This document shows positions 20,079 through 28,973 of a stretch of 64,000 nucleotides of DNA, piece by piece. Source of the DNA: Rhizobiaceae bacterium (GTDB lineage Bacteria > Pseudomonadota > Alphaproteobacteria > Rhizobiales > Rhizobiaceae). The notes under the pieces were generated by a model. It was not told the origin of the DNA. It made no database searches and saw only the letters and a list, made by a program, of their open reading frames with translations. The stretch is taken from the NCBI GenBank assembly GCA_019635755.1, contig JAHBYW010000006.1, forward strand, positions 1 to 64,000, in the 5' to 3' direction. The stretch's first letter is position 1; each line of letters begins with the position of its first letter. The translations under genes and the position numbers were made by a program.

Positions 20079-20713
20079 CAGTCTTTCTCGTCTGCGAAGG
20101 CGACCTGGACGGACTTCACCCCGTCTCTAGGCGCTTCCAGGCGGCTGGAAAAGCTGAAACGCGCGCCGGGCGCCAGCTGCGTCGCCGATGTCCCCAGCTT
20201 GTAGCGCAGCAGACGGCCGTCGCCGCCGGTGACGCGGATCTCGATGGCCGGCAGCATCGCCGCGCCGGCGCCGCCGTTGATCGCGACGCCGTCGACGAAG
20301 AGGACATGGCGTCCGCCGGCGTCCTCGATGCGCGACACCACGTCCTCGATGCGGAAAGCCGGGCCGCTGGTCGATTCGACGGCGCGCGTCGCCGCCGGCT
20401 CGCGTACCAGCGCGTGGCCACCCGACACCCAGAACGCGCCGGCGGCGAGCGCCAGGCCGAGCACCCAGAACGCCGGACCGCCGCGCGACGCGGCGTCGGT
20501 CGAGCCGCGCGCCTTCAGCACGTCCATGCCGGGCGCGGCCGGGGCAGTGGGCTGGTCGTCGGCCGATGGAGCGGCGTCGGCGCGCAAGGGGGCGTCGATC
20601 GTCTCGAACTCGGCGTCCGCAACGTCCGCGCCAGCGGACCGCCCGCGCACCGGCTGGTCGCCGACTGGCAGGATTTCCCCCGACACGGGATGGCTATAGC
20701 GGTCGTCGGCCAT
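20078..20713 (-). CDS. One-TM conserved protein between ftsE and hpt
   Basis: A 211-residue protein with a proline/alanine/aspartate-rich cytoplasmic N-terminus (1-75), one membrane helix (about 81-98) and a periplasmic domain of about 110 residues, probably beta-rich. The layout resembles the DUF3426/MJ0042 group often found beside ftsE in Rhizobiales, but no zinc-ribbon cysteines are present. The gene is divergent from ftsE and coupled to hpt through TGATG. A cell-envelope role is suggested only by position. Confidence 0.65.
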   Translation of the reverse strand: MADDRYSHPVSGEILPVGDQPVRGRSAGADVADAEFETIDAPLRADAAPSADDQPTAPAAPGMDVLKARGSTDAASRGGPAFWVLGLALAAGAFWVSGGHALVREPAATRAVESTSGPAFRIEDVVSRIEDAGGRHVLFVDGVAINGGAGAAMLPAIEIRVTGGDGRLLRYKLGTSATQLAPGARFSFSSRLEAPRDGVKSVQVAFADEKD

Positions 20714-20883
20714 GCGGCGCCTTCCGGTTCGCCTCCGGGCGTAAACGGAAATGGTTAACCGTTCGCGACTTCCGGTCGGTCGCGGCCCGCAAAAGCGCCG
20801 GAATTAACCGCCAGTTAACCATGCCGAAACCATGGTCGACCGCGGGCGTCGGCCCGTCACCCCGGGATTCTGGGACGCATCCA

Positions 20884-21546
20884 TTGATCCGCTTCGAGAA
20901 TGTCGGCCTGCGCTACGGAATGGGACCGGAGATCCTCCGCGACATCTCCTTCCAGATACCGCACGGCTCGTTCCAGTTCCTCACCGGCCCGTCGGGCGCG
21001 GGCAAGACGACGCTGCTCAGGCTGCTGTTCCTGTCGCTGAAGCCGACGCGCGGCCTGATCAACATCTTCGGCAAGGACCGCGCGCGCATCTCGCCGCGCG
21101 AGCTTCCGCTGATCCGGCGGCGCATCGGCGTCGTGTTCCAGGATTTCCGGCTGCTCGACCACATGACGACCTACGAGAACGTCGCGCTGCCGCTGCGGGT
21201 GCGCGGGCGCGAGGAGTCGTCCTACCGCAACGACGTGGTCGAACTGCTCCGCTGGGTCGGCCTGGGCGAACGGATGTATGTGCTGCCGCCGGTGCTCTCG
21301 GGCGGCGAGAAGCAGCGCGCTGCGATCGCCCGGGCGCTGATCGAGCAGCCGGAGATCCTGCTGGCCGACGAGCCGACAGGCAATGTCGATCCGCCGCTGG
21401 CGCGCCGGCTGCTGCGGCTCTTCATCGAACTCAACCGGCTGGGCACGGCCGTCGTCATCGCCACGCACGATCTCGGCCTGATGGACCAGGTCGAGGCGCG
21501 GCGCATGGTGCTCGACGCCGGCAGGATCACGATCGATGACGATTGA
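20884..21546 (+). CDS. ftsE: Cell division ATP-binding protein FtsE
   Basis: A 220-residue ABC ATPase that works with FtsX to regulate peptidoglycan hydrolysis at the division site. Walker A GPSGAGKTT starts at 35, the signature LSGGEKQ is at 138-144, and Walker B ILLADE at 158-163. A TTG start at 20884 is proposed because the family begins with xIRFENVGLRYG and GGGA lies upstream. An in-frame ATG at 20821 would add 21 unusual residues. It overlaps ftsX by 11 bp. Confidence 0.93.
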   Translation: MIRFENVGLRYGMGPEILRDISFQIPHGSFQFLTGPSGAGKTTLLRLLFLSLKPTRGLINIFGKDRARISPRELPLIRRRIGVVFQDFRLLDHMTTYENVALPLRVRGREESSYRNDVVELLRWVGLGERMYVLPPVLSGGEKQRAAIARALIEQPEILLADEPTGNVDPPLARRLLRLFIELNRLGTAVVIATHDLGLMDQVEARRMVLDAGRITIDDD

Positions 21547-22525
21547 GACCGCAGGGGCGGACGTGCCGAAGGGCGGCGAACAGGCGGCAATGCCGCTGCG
21601 CGCGCTGCGCCGGCAGACGCCGATCGTGCCGGAGGCGAACGTCGCCGGGCGCGCGCTCGTGCTGGTTATCGCGATCATGACGTTCCTGTCGTCGCTGACG
21701 CTCGGCGGCGTCAGCCTGGTGCGCGACACCGCGTCGGTCTGGGAAAGCCAGATCGCGCGCGAGGCGACGATCCAGATCAAGCCGACGGACGGGGTCGACA
21801 TGGAGGACGCGCTGACCCGCGCGGCCGAGATCGCGGCGGGCTTCCAGGGAATCGTGCGTGCCGAGCCGGTGAGCCGCGAGGCGACGGCGCGGCTGCTGGA
21901 ACCGTGGCTGGGGCCGTCGCTGAACATCGACGAACTGCCGGTTCCCCGGCTGGTCGTGCTCACCGTCGACCAGTCCATCATGCCGGATTTCGAGCAGCTC
22001 CGGGCCGCGCTGGCCACGGAGGTGCCGACCGCGACGCTCGACGACCACCGCACCTGGGTCGACCGGCTGGTGGCGATGGCGCGCACCACGGTTACGATCG
22101 GCATGACCGTGCTCGGGCTCATCCTGTCGGCGACCGTGCTCTGCGTCGTGTTCGCAACGCGCGGCGCGATGGCCGGCAGCGGCCATATCATCGAGGTGCT
22201 GCACTTCGTCGGGGCGGAGGCGCGCTTCATCGCCAGCGAGTTCCGGCAGCACTTCCTGCTTACCGGCGCGAAGGGCGCGGCGGCGGGCGGCATCGCCGCC
22301 ATCCTGGTCTTCCTGATGTTCTCCTGGTGGTCGAGCAGCAACGTCGCCACCCCGGAAGGCGACCAAGCGTCGGCGCTGTTCGGAAACTTCGCAATCGGAT
22401 TGCTCGGCTATGCCGGCGTCGCGGCCCTTGTCGCCGTCGTGGCGGCGCTGACCGCGGTGACGTCACACCTGACGGTTGTGGCATACCTGACCGATCTCGA
22501 CGTGAAGCAGCATGACCATGGGTGA
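21536..22525 (+). CDS. ftsX: Cell division protein FtsX
   Basis: A 329-residue permease-like partner of FtsE. A cytoplasmic N-terminus leads to the first membrane helix at about 41-62. An extracytoplasmic domain (about 63-175) would contact a murein hydrolase activator. Three further helices lie around 180-205, 245-265 and 285-310. The start overlaps the end of ftsE, so translation is coupled. FtsEX moves no known substrate; ATP hydrolysis transmits a conformational signal across the membrane. Confidence 0.94.
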   Translation: MTIETAGADVPKGGEQAAMPLRALRRQTPIVPEANVAGRALVLVIAIMTFLSSLTLGGVSLVRDTASVWESQIAREATIQIKPTDGVDMEDALTRAAEIAAGFQGIVRAEPVSREATARLLEPWLGPSLNIDELPVPRLVVLTVDQSIMPDFEQLRAALATEVPTATLDDHRTWVDRLVAMARTTVTIGMTVLGLILSATVLCVVFATRGAMAGSGHIIEVLHFVGAEARFIASEFRQHFLLTGAKGAAAGGIAAILVFLMFSWWSSSNVATPEGDQASALFGNFAIGLLGYAGVAALVAVVAALTAVTSHLTVVAYLTDLDVKQHDHG

Positions 22526-22609
22526 GCCTGCCGGCGCATCGCCGTCGCTGCCGCTTGCCGCCATCGATGCGGCTTTCCGCAGCCTCATTTCGGGACTATC
22601 AGTTTTTCG

Positions 22610-23299
22610 ATGAAGGGTCCGAACCTGATCGAGCCGACGGACGGTGCGATCGTCGGCGAAGCGCGTCGCGGCGGCTTCCTGGCGAAGGTTCGGTATGTCG
22701 TGCTGCTCGTGCTCGTCATGGCCGTCGCGTTCTTCGGCGGCTTCGCCGCCTTCGCCAGCTACGTCGCCGCGCTCACCACGCCGGCCGATCCCGAGCCGGC
22801 CGATGCCATCATCGTGCTGACGGGGGGCCAGGCGCGCATCGACGCGGCGGTGGCGCTGCTGAAGTCGGGCAAGGGCGAACGCCTGCTGATCAGCGGCGTG
22901 CACCCGTCGGCCGACCGCGACGACCTCGCCGAGGCGACCGGCGGCGACCAGACGCTCTTCGCCTGCTGCGTCGACATCGGCTACGACGCGCTCGACACGG
23001 TGGGAAACGCCGAGGAAAGCGCCCAGTGGATCACCAGCCACGGCTACCGCAGCGCGATCCTCGTCACCAACAACTACCACATGCCGCGCAGCCTGCTCGA
23101 AATGGGGCGGCTGGTCGGCGACACGCGGCTCGACCCCTATCCCGTGGTCAATTCCGACCTCAGCGACTGGCGCTGGCTGTCGCAGCCGGACGCGCGGCGC
23201 ATCCTCTTCACGGAATACCTGAAATACATCGCCTCGTTCGCCGGCCTGTCGCCCAGGGTCGACCCGCAGCATTTCACCGGGGCGAGGGCGGCCCCCTGA
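22610..23299 (+). CDS. YdcF/ElyC/SanA family membrane protein
   Basis: A 229-residue DUF218 protein with one N-terminal membrane helix (about 25-47) and a Rossmann-like domain outside the membrane. The opening DAIIVLTGGQARIDAA and the later NAEESAQW and VTNNYHMPRS motifs are family hallmarks. Members affect envelope integrity and lipid-carrier or vancomycin phenotypes in E. coli, but the reaction is unknown. Position after ftsEX and before an acyltransferase gene fits an envelope role. Confidence 0.87.
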   Translation: MKGPNLIEPTDGAIVGEARRGGFLAKVRYVVLLVLVMAVAFFGGFAAFASYVAALTTPADPEPADAIIVLTGGQARIDAAVALLKSGKGERLLISGVHPSADRDDLAEATGGDQTLFACCVDIGYDALDTVGNAEESAQWITSHGYRSAILVTNNYHMPRSLLEMGRLVGDTRLDPYPVVNSDLSDWRWLSQPDARRILFTEYLKYIASFAGLSPRVDPQHFTGARAAP

Positions 23300-23363
23300 G
23301 CGGCGGGCTTCCCTTTTCGGCGGTCCGGCCTTAACCAGCAAGCCCGACCAAGCGAGCCGTTCG

Positions 23364-24155
23364 ATGCTGCTGTTCGTCCGATCCCTGGCCTTCAACGTCG
23401 CCTTCTACCTGAACCTGATCGTCCAGATGATCTTCTGGACGCCGATCTACTTCCTGGCGCCGCGGCGGACGGCCTGGTTCATCCCGAAGTTCTGGATCCG
23501 CACCAGCCTGTGGCTGCACCGCGTGATCGCCGGCGCGAGGCCTGAGATCAGCGGGCTGGAAAACCTGCCCGACGGCTCCTGCATCATCGCGCCCAAGCAC
23601 CAGTCGTTCTGGGACACGATCGCCTTCCTGCCGCACATCCCGGACGGGCTCTACATCCTGAAACGCGAACTGACGTGGATTCCCATGTTCGGCTGGTACA
23701 TCCTGAAGATGCGGATGATCCCGGTCGACCGCGGCAGCCGCTCGAAAGCGCTGAAGGCCGTGGTCGCGGCGACCAAGGCCGAGTTCGCCCGCAACGGCCG
23801 GCAGCTCATCATCTACCCGGAAGGCACACGGCGGGCGCCCGGCGACGCGCCGAACTACAAATACGGCATCGTCGAGCTCTATTCGCAGCTGAACGTGCCG
23901 GTGGTGCCGGTGGCGCACCAGGCCGGGCTCTTCTGGCCGCGCCGCAAGTTCCTGCGCTATCCCGGCACGATCAAGGCACGGTTCCTGCCGCCGATCCCGC
24001 CCGGGCTGGACAGGGAGGAGTTCATGCGCCGGCTGATGGCCGAAACCGAGACCGCCTGCGACGACATCCTGGTCGAGACGGCGGCGATGGCAGACGCGCC
24101 GCCGATGCCGCCGACGGCCGCGGCGCGCCTCGTCGCGCTGGGCAAGCCGCACTGA
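23364..24155 (+). CDS. plsC: 1-acyl-sn-glycerol-3-phosphate acyltransferase
   Basis: A 263-residue membrane acyltransferase likely to make phosphatidic acid by acylating lysophosphatidic acid. The HX4D catalytic motif is H79-QSFW-D84, and the substrate-binding YPEGTR box is at 151-156. One or two hydrophobic segments near residues 5-30 anchor it. It could instead be a paralogue acting on other lysophospholipids. It is the last gene of the rightward ftsE-ftsX-ydcF run and converges on the ChaC-like gene. Confidence 0.9.
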   Translation: MLLFVRSLAFNVAFYLNLIVQMIFWTPIYFLAPRRTAWFIPKFWIRTSLWLHRVIAGARPEISGLENLPDGSCIIAPKHQSFWDTIAFLPHIPDGLYILKRELTWIPMFGWYILKMRMIPVDRGSRSKALKAVVAATKAEFARNGRQLIIYPEGTRRAPGDAPNYKYGIVELYSQLNVPVVPVAHQAGLFWPRRKFLRYPGTIKARFLPPIPPGLDREEFMRRLMAETETACDDILVETAAMADAPPMPPTAAARLVALGKPH

Positions 24156-24165
24156 CGACGCCGGA

Positions 24166-24684
24166 CTAGGGTCCGGCCAGCGCGGCGACCTCCTCCAGCC
24201 AGTCGTCGCGGATCCGCAGGGCTCTGAGGTGCTGGACGGTGCTGGCGACGTAGTCCTCGTTGCGCCCGGACTGGCCGACCGCGCCGCGGACCGCGGCGGC
24301 GGCCTCGGCCGTGCTCAGCCTGCCGGCATACTGCCCGTGGGCCCGATCGACGATGTAGCAGAGCGCCATGACCGTCTCGCCGGTCGCGAGACGCACGGCC
24401 AGCGTCCGCTCGAGATAGACGCTCGTGACCATCTCCCGTCCGCGCAGATAGGCGACGACCTCGTCGCGGAGCTCGCCCGGAACGCGGAAGGCCAGGCCGA
24501 CGCACGACCCGCCGCGGTCCAGCCCGAGCACCAGCCCGGGGCGGGACGGCGTGCCTCGGTGCACATGCGAGCGCACGCACAGCGACCGGCGGAACCCGTG
24601 GAGCCTGCCGCGCAGCGTCTCCGTGTGGGCGAACCCCGGCCGCCACATCAGCGAGCCGTAGCCAAACACCCAAAAATCGACCAT
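24166..24684 (-). CDS. ChaC-like gamma-glutamylcyclotransferase
   Basis: A 172-residue protein of the GGCT/ChaC fold, which releases 5-oxoproline from gamma-glutamyl compounds; ChaC enzymes act on glutathione. FGYGSLMW (7-14) is the glycine-rich substrate loop. Glu84 in GREMVTSVYLER is the likely general base by family analogy. The start was placed at ATG 24684 because the motif normally lies within ten residues of the N-terminus. It is divergent from the DUF2125 gene, with 66 bp between starts. Confidence 0.88.
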   Translation of the reverse strand: MVDFWVFGYGSLMWRPGFAHTETLRGRLHGFRRSLCVRSHVHRGTPSRPGLVLGLDRGGSCVGLAFRVPGELRDEVVAYLRGREMVTSVYLERTLAVRLATGETVMALCYIVDRAHGQYAGRLSTAEAAAAVRGAVGQSGRNEDYVASTVQHLRALRIRDDWLEEVAALAGP

Positions 24685-24750
24685 ATCGCCAGCGACAAGC
24701 CTCCACGACGCGGCGGGGCCGCGCGAGCGAGCGTTAGCGAGACACAAAGC

Positions 24751-25758
24751 ATGGCGTCAACTCCAGGCGGCGAGGTCCGCCGGCCGAAGTCCTCCCGGCG
24801 GTTCGCCTGGCTGACGGCCTTCATCCTCGTGCTGTTCTGCGGCTACGCCGCAGCGTGGTTCTATGTCGGCAACATGCTGCGGGACCGCTTCGTGCAGTTC
24901 CTCGACTCGGCCAATGCCAGCGGGCTGGAGGTCGAGTGCCGCAACCCGCGCGCCGGCGGTTTCCCGTTCCGGATCGGCCTGTTCTGCGACTCGACGCGCT
25001 ATGCGGACCCCGGCGAATTCGCGCTGTCGGCGGAAGGGCTGCGCTCGGCGGCGCAGGTCTACAACCCGTTCCTCATCGTCGCGGAGCTCGACGGGCCGGC
25101 CGTCCTCGACACCGCGCCGCTGGCGCTCGGCGCCAGCTGGGACAATCTGCGCGCCAGCCTGCGCTACAATCTCGATGCGCCCGAGCGCGTGTCGATCGAG
25201 GTCGCGTCGCTCGACGCCAGCATCACGCCCAGGGCGAGCGAGAAGACGCCGCTGTTCTCCGCCAAGGACGCGGAGGCGCATGCGCGGCCGAACGGCAACG
25301 ATCTCGACCTCGCCGCGAGCTTCGCCGACCTGAAGATCGACCCGGCGATGCTGGACGGCGGCGCGCTGCCGGCCTTCTCCGGCGACGGCGACATGACCAT
25401 CACCGACGGCATGCTGCGCATCAACGGCGGCGGCGACCTGCTGCTCGGCCAGTCCGGCACCATCCGAACGCTGTCGCTGTCGACCGGCGGCGCCAGGCTG
25501 ACGCTGGCGGGGACCTTCGCGCTCGACCCGCAGGGGCTGCTCGATGCAGACCTTGTTGTGAGGGCGAGCAACCCGCAGGCCATCGCGCCGATCGCGGCGG
25601 CGGCGTTCCCGGAGTCCGCGGCGGCAATCAGCGCCAGCCTCTCGGGGCTCGCGGCGCTCGGCGAAAACGCCGAGCTGCCGCTGACCATCCGCAAGGGCGA
25701 GATGACGTTCGGGTTCCTGCCGATGGGCAGGATCGGGCCGCTGCTAGTTGGCCGGTAG
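24751..25758 (+). CDS. DUF2125 domain-containing membrane-anchored protein
   Basis: A 335-residue protein with an N-terminal anchor (about 18-40) and a long periplasmic region rich in short beta-forming segments. It belongs to the DUF2125 family of alphaproteobacteria, whose function is unknown. ATG 24751 was chosen; the open frame extends upstream, but only as antisense to the ChaC-like gene. Its 3' end overlaps the convergent tyrC gene by 15 bp. A cysteine pair (FCG near 30 and a Cys around 63) is present, but its meaning is unclear. Confidence 0.8.
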   Translation: MASTPGGEVRRPKSSRRFAWLTAFILVLFCGYAAAWFYVGNMLRDRFVQFLDSANASGLEVECRNPRAGGFPFRIGLFCDSTRYADPGEFALSAEGLRSAAQVYNPFLIVAELDGPAVLDTAPLALGASWDNLRASLRYNLDAPERVSIEVASLDASITPRASEKTPLFSAKDAEAHARPNGNDLDLAASFADLKIDPAMLDGGALPAFSGDGDMTITDGMLRINGGGDLLLGQSGTIRTLSLSTGGARLTLAGTFALDPQGLLDADLVVRASNPQAIAPIAAAAFPESAAAISASLSGLAALGENAELPLTIRKGEMTFGFLPMGRIGPLLVGR

Positions 25759-26688
25759 CTTGTCCGGGTGGGCGGCGATCTGCCGGCCGAAATCCGGCGC
25801 GTCGACTTCCTGGCCGGCCTGGATGATCGAGCGGCGGATGGCCCGCGTGCGCGTGAACATCTCGAACAGCCTGTCGCCGTCGCCCCAGCGGATCGCGCGC
25901 TGAAGCGAGGCGAGATCCTCGGAAAAGCGCGCCAGCATCTCGAGGATCGCGTCCTTGTTGTGCAGGCACACATCGCGCCACATGGTCGGGTCGGACGCGG
26001 CCAGGCGGGTGAAGTCGCGGAAGCCGGACGCCGAGTACTTGATGACCTCGGACTTCGTCACCGTCTCCAGGTCGTCGGCGGTGCCGACGATGTTGTAGGC
26101 GATGATGTGCGGCAGGTGGGAAACGATCGCCAGCACCATGTCGTGGTGCTGGGGGTCCATCGTGTCGATGTTGGAGCCGCAGCGCCGCCAGAATTCGGAC
26201 AGCCTGGCGAGTGCCGCCGGGTCGGTGCCGGGCAGCGGCGTGAAGATGCACCAGCGGTTCTCGAAGAGTTCGGCGAAGCCGGCGTCGGGGCCGGACTTCT
26301 CGGTGCCGGCGAGCGGGTGGCCGGGGATGAAATGCACGCCGGCCGGGATGTGCGGCTGCATCTGCGCGATCACGGACGACTTGGTCGAGCCGACATCGGT
26401 GACGATCGCGCCGGGCTTCAGCGCCGGGGCGATCGCGCTGGCCACGTCGCCGGACGAGCCGACCGGCACGGAGACGACGACGAGGTCGGCGTCGCGCACC
26501 GCCTCGGCAGGGTCGGTGGTGTAGGAATCGCCCAGCCCGAGCTCGCGCGCGCGCTCCAGGGTGGCGGCGCTGCGGGTGGCGATGGCGATGTGCCCGGCCA
26601 GCCCCTCGCGCCGCACGATGCGTGCCAGCGACGAGCCGATCAGGCCGATGCCGATCAGGGCGATCTTGTCGAACATGGGCTCGGTCAT
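25744..26688 (-). CDS. tyrC: Prephenate/arogenate dehydrogenase family protein
   Basis: A 314-residue TyrA-superfamily enzyme for tyrosine synthesis. The nucleotide-binding GIGLIGSS is near 13-20, and the catalytic histidine is His124 in the HPLAGTE box. The C-terminal helical dimerisation domain carries LPHIIAYNIVG. There is no fused chorismate mutase or ACT domain. It lies 2 bp downstream of hisC in an operon; in alphaproteobacteria this HisC-like enzyme may also transaminate aromatic substrates. Whether it prefers prephenate or arogenate cannot be told. Confidence 0.93.
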   Translation of the reverse strand: MTEPMFDKIALIGIGLIGSSLARIVRREGLAGHIAIATRSAATLERARELGLGDSYTTDPAEAVRDADLVVVSVPVGSSGDVASAIAPALKPGAIVTDVGSTKSSVIAQMQPHIPAGVHFIPGHPLAGTEKSGPDAGFAELFENRWCIFTPLPGTDPAALARLSEFWRRCGSNIDTMDPQHHDMVLAIVSHLPHIIAYNIVGTADDLETVTKSEVIKYSASGFRDFTRLAASDPTMWRDVCLHNKDAILEMLARFSEDLASLQRAIRWGDGDRLFEMFTRTRAIRRSIIQAGQEVDAPDFGRQIAAHPDKLPAN

Positions 26689-26690
26689 GG

Positions 26691-27794
26691 TCAGGTCTTC
26701 AGGAACTCGGCGAGCGCGGCGACGACGCCGCGGTTGGCATCTTCGGTGCCTACCGTCATGCGCAGCGCATTCGGAAAGCCATAGGCGCCGACGCGGCGGA
26801 GGATGTAGCCGCGCTCGGTGAGATAGGCGTCAGCGAGCGCGGCCGAATGCTTCTTCGCGGCGGGAAAGTGGATCAGCAGGAAATTGCCGACGCTCGGGGT
26901 GACGCGAAGCCCGAGTCCGGCCAGTTCGGTCGTCAGCCAGGCCAGCCACTCGGCGTTGTGCGCGACGGTCGTCTCGACATGGGCGCGGTCGCGGACGGCG
27001 GCGGCGCCGGCCTCGATCGCGGTCGCCGTGACGTTGAACGGCCCGCGCATGCGGTTGATGGCGTCGACGATGTGGGCGGGGCCGTACATCCAGCCGATGC
27101 GCGCGCCGCCCAGCCCGTAGACCTTGGAGAAGGTGCGAGTCATGACGACGTTCTGCGCCGAGGAGACGAGTTCGACGCCCGCCTCGTAGTCGTTGCGGCG
27201 GACATATTCGGCATAGGCCGCGTCGAGGACCAGCAGGACGTTCCCCGGCAGGGCGGCGTGCAGGCGGCGCACCTCCTCGAACGGGATGTAGGTGCCGGTC
27301 GGATTGTTGGGGTTGGCCAGGAAGACGATCCGCGTCCGCGGCGTGACCGCCGCCAGGATGGCATCGACGTCGGCGCGCTCGCCGGTCTCCTTCACCGACA
27401 CGGGCGTGGCGCCGGCCGCGGTGATGTAGATCTTGTAGACGAGGAAGCCGTGCTCGGTGAAGATGCTCTCGTCGCCGGGCGACAGGTAGGTCTGTGCCAG
27501 CAGGCCGAGGATCTCGTCGGAGCCGTTCGAGCAGACGATGTTCGCCGGGTTCAGCCCGTGCACCTCGGCGATCGCCTCGCGCAGCTTCGTCGCCGAGCCG
27601 TCGGGGTAGAATTCGAGCCGGCCGGCGACCGCGCGCACCGCCTCGACCGCCTTCGGCGACGGGCCGAGCGGGTTCTCGTTGGACGACAGCTTGTGAACCC
27701 TGGCCACGCCGGCAGGCGCCGCGCTCTTGCCCGGAACATAGGCCTCGATGTCCATGACGCCGGGTTTCGGGGTCGGGCGCGTCGGTTCGGTCAT
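26691..27794 (-). CDS. hisC: Histidinol-phosphate aminotransferase
   Basis: A 367-residue fold-type I PLP aminotransferase. The PLP lysine lies in [17 protein letters not shown], the phosphate loop around CSNGSDEIL and the cofactor Asn in [12 protein letters not shown]. It would transaminate imidazole-acetol phosphate in histidine synthesis, and close relatives also use aromatic keto acids, which fits the downstream tyrC. ATG 27794 is preferred; an ATG at 27809 would have its AGG directly against the start codon. It is divergent from metA. Confidence 0.92.
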   Translation of the reverse strand: MTEPTRPTPKPGVMDIEAYVPGKSAAPAGVARVHKLSSNENPLGPSPKAVEAVRAVAGRLEFYPDGSATKLREAIAEVHGLNPANIVCSNGSDEILGLLAQTYLSPGDESIFTEHGFLVYKIYITAAGATPVSVKETGERADVDAILAAVTPRTRIVFLANPNNPTGTYIPFEEVRRLHAALPGNVLLVLDAAYAEYVRRNDYEAGVELVSSAQNVVMTRTFSKVYGLGGARIGWMYGPAHIVDAINRMRGPFNVTATAIEAGAAAVRDRAHVETTVAHNAEWLAWLTTELAGLGLRVTPSVGNFLLIHFPAAKKHSAALADAYLTERGYILRRVGAYGFPNALRMTVGTEDANRGVVAALAEFLKT

Positions 27795-27859
27795 AGTGCT
27801 GCGGTCCATCCTGCAGGGAGCCGTGCCACTGGCGGCTGCCCTCTACCAAAGCTTTCCCG

Positions 27860-27888
27860 TTGACGCAAAGGGCGGCGGGTCCTATTGT
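27860..27888 (+). promoter_or_regulatory. metA promoter
   Basis: TTGACG (27860-27865) and TATTGT (27883-27888) are separated by 17 bases. Transcription would start near 27895, just in front of the SAM-II aptamer. Confidence 0.75.
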
Positions 27889-27894
27889 TCCGGC

Positions 27895-27957
27895 AGGTAC
27901 CGTGGTGATTTGGCCGGTCGGCTTGCAGCCACGTTAAACAAGTCGCTAAAGGACCGT
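27895..27957 (+). ncRNA. SAM-II riboswitch (metA element)
   Basis: The sequence matches the alphaproteobacterial SAM-II aptamer. P1 is CGTGG (27901-27905) with CCACG (27929-27933). The conserved TGATTTG loop follows P1. The pseudoknot pairs 27915-27924 (CGGTCGGCTT) with AAGTC (27940-27944) and GACCG (27952-27956), leaving the conserved GCTAAAG between. It senses S-adenosylmethionine and would lower metA expression when SAM is plentiful. The metA ribosome-binding site lies 54 bases past the aptamer, so control probably acts on the terminator that follows. Confidence 0.93.
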
Positions 27958-27974
27958 CGGCGTAAAGCCCGTGG

Positions 27975-28005
27975 ACCGGTTGCGACATTCGCGGCCGGTT
28001 TTTTT
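27975..28005 (+). terminator. Intrinsic terminator between SAM-II riboswitch and metA
   Basis: ACCGGTTGCG (27975-27984) pairs over ten positions, two of them G-U in RNA, with CGCGGCCGGT (27990-27999) around the loop ACATT. Six further T residues follow (28000-28005). It stands between the aptamer and the metA ribosome-binding site, as expected for transcription attenuation. Confidence 0.88.
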
Positions 28006-28023
28006 GTTCTGGAGTGCGGATCG

Positions 28024-28962
28024 ATGCCGATCAAGATTCCCAACCAGCTGCCCGCCCGCGACGTCCTCGTCCGCGAAGGGGTATCGGTGATGGACGAGCG
28101 GACAGCGCGGCGGCAGGATATCCGCCCGCTGCAGATCGGGCTCCTCAACCTGATGCCCAACAAGATCCGGACCGAGACTCAGTTCGCGCGCCTGATCGGC
28201 GCGACGCCGCTGCAGGTCGAGCTCAGCCTGGTCAGGATCGGCAACCACAAGGCGAAGAACACGGCCGAGGACCACCTGATCACCTTCTACGAGACATGGG
28301 AGGAGGTTGCGGCGCGCAAGTTCGACGGGTTCATCATCACCGGCGCGCCGATCGAGCTGATGCCGTTCGAGGAGGTCACCTACTGGAACGAGCTGGAGAG
28401 GATCCTCGACTGGACCGCCACCAACGTCCATTCGTCCTTCTTCATCTGCTGGGGCGCCATGGCCGCCGCGCGGCATTTCCACGGCGTACCGAAGCACACG
28501 CTGGGCAAGAAGGCGTTCGGCGTCTTCAGCCACCACAACCGCGCGCCGACATCGCCCTACCTCGCCGGCTTCTCGGACGACTTCGCCATCCCGGTGTCGC
28601 GCTGGACCGAGGTCCGCATCTCCGACATCCCTGCCGATTCCGGGCTCCAGGTGCTGATCGAATCCGACGAGACGGGGCTTTCGCTGCTGGCCGAGCGGCC
28701 GGGGAACCGGCTCTACATGTTCAACCACATCGAGTACGATTCCACGTCGCTCAAGGAAGAGTACGACCGCGACGTGGCCGCCAAGACGCCGATCGAGGTT
28801 CCGCACGGCTACTTCCCTGGCGACGACCCGACGCAGCCGCCGCTCAACCGCTGGCGGTCGCATGCGCACCTGCTGTTCGGCAACTGGATCAATCAAGTCT
28901 ACCAGACCACGCCCTTCGAGCTCGCCGACATCGGCCGGGTGTCGCAGCCGGCGGCGGCGTAG
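28024..28962 (+). CDS. metA: Homoserine O-acetyltransferase (MetA family)
   Basis: A 312-residue enzyme for the first dedicated step of methionine synthesis. The catalytic Cys142 is in FICWGAMA; His235 and Glu237 are in FNHIEYDS. The acyl-CoA specificity residue at position 111 is Glu (APIELMPF), the form associated with acetyl-CoA, whereas E. coli succinyltransferase has Gly. The product is therefore predicted to be O-acetylhomoserine. GGAG at 28011-28014 precedes the ATG by 9 bases. Expression is controlled by the SAM-II element upstream. Confidence 0.95.
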   Translation: MPIKIPNQLPARDVLVREGVSVMDERTARRQDIRPLQIGLLNLMPNKIRTETQFARLIGATPLQVELSLVRIGNHKAKNTAEDHLITFYETWEEVAARKFDGFIITGAPIELMPFEEVTYWNELERILDWTATNVHSSFFICWGAMAAARHFHGVPKHTLGKKAFGVFSHHNRAPTSPYLAGFSDDFAIPVSRWTEVRISDIPADSGLQVLIESDETGLSLLAERPGNRLYMFNHIEYDSTSLKEEYDRDVAAKTPIEVPHGYFPGDDPTQPPLNRWRSHAHLLFGNWINQVYQTTPFELADIGRVSQPAAA

Positions 28963-28973
28963 GCCGGCCGGCT

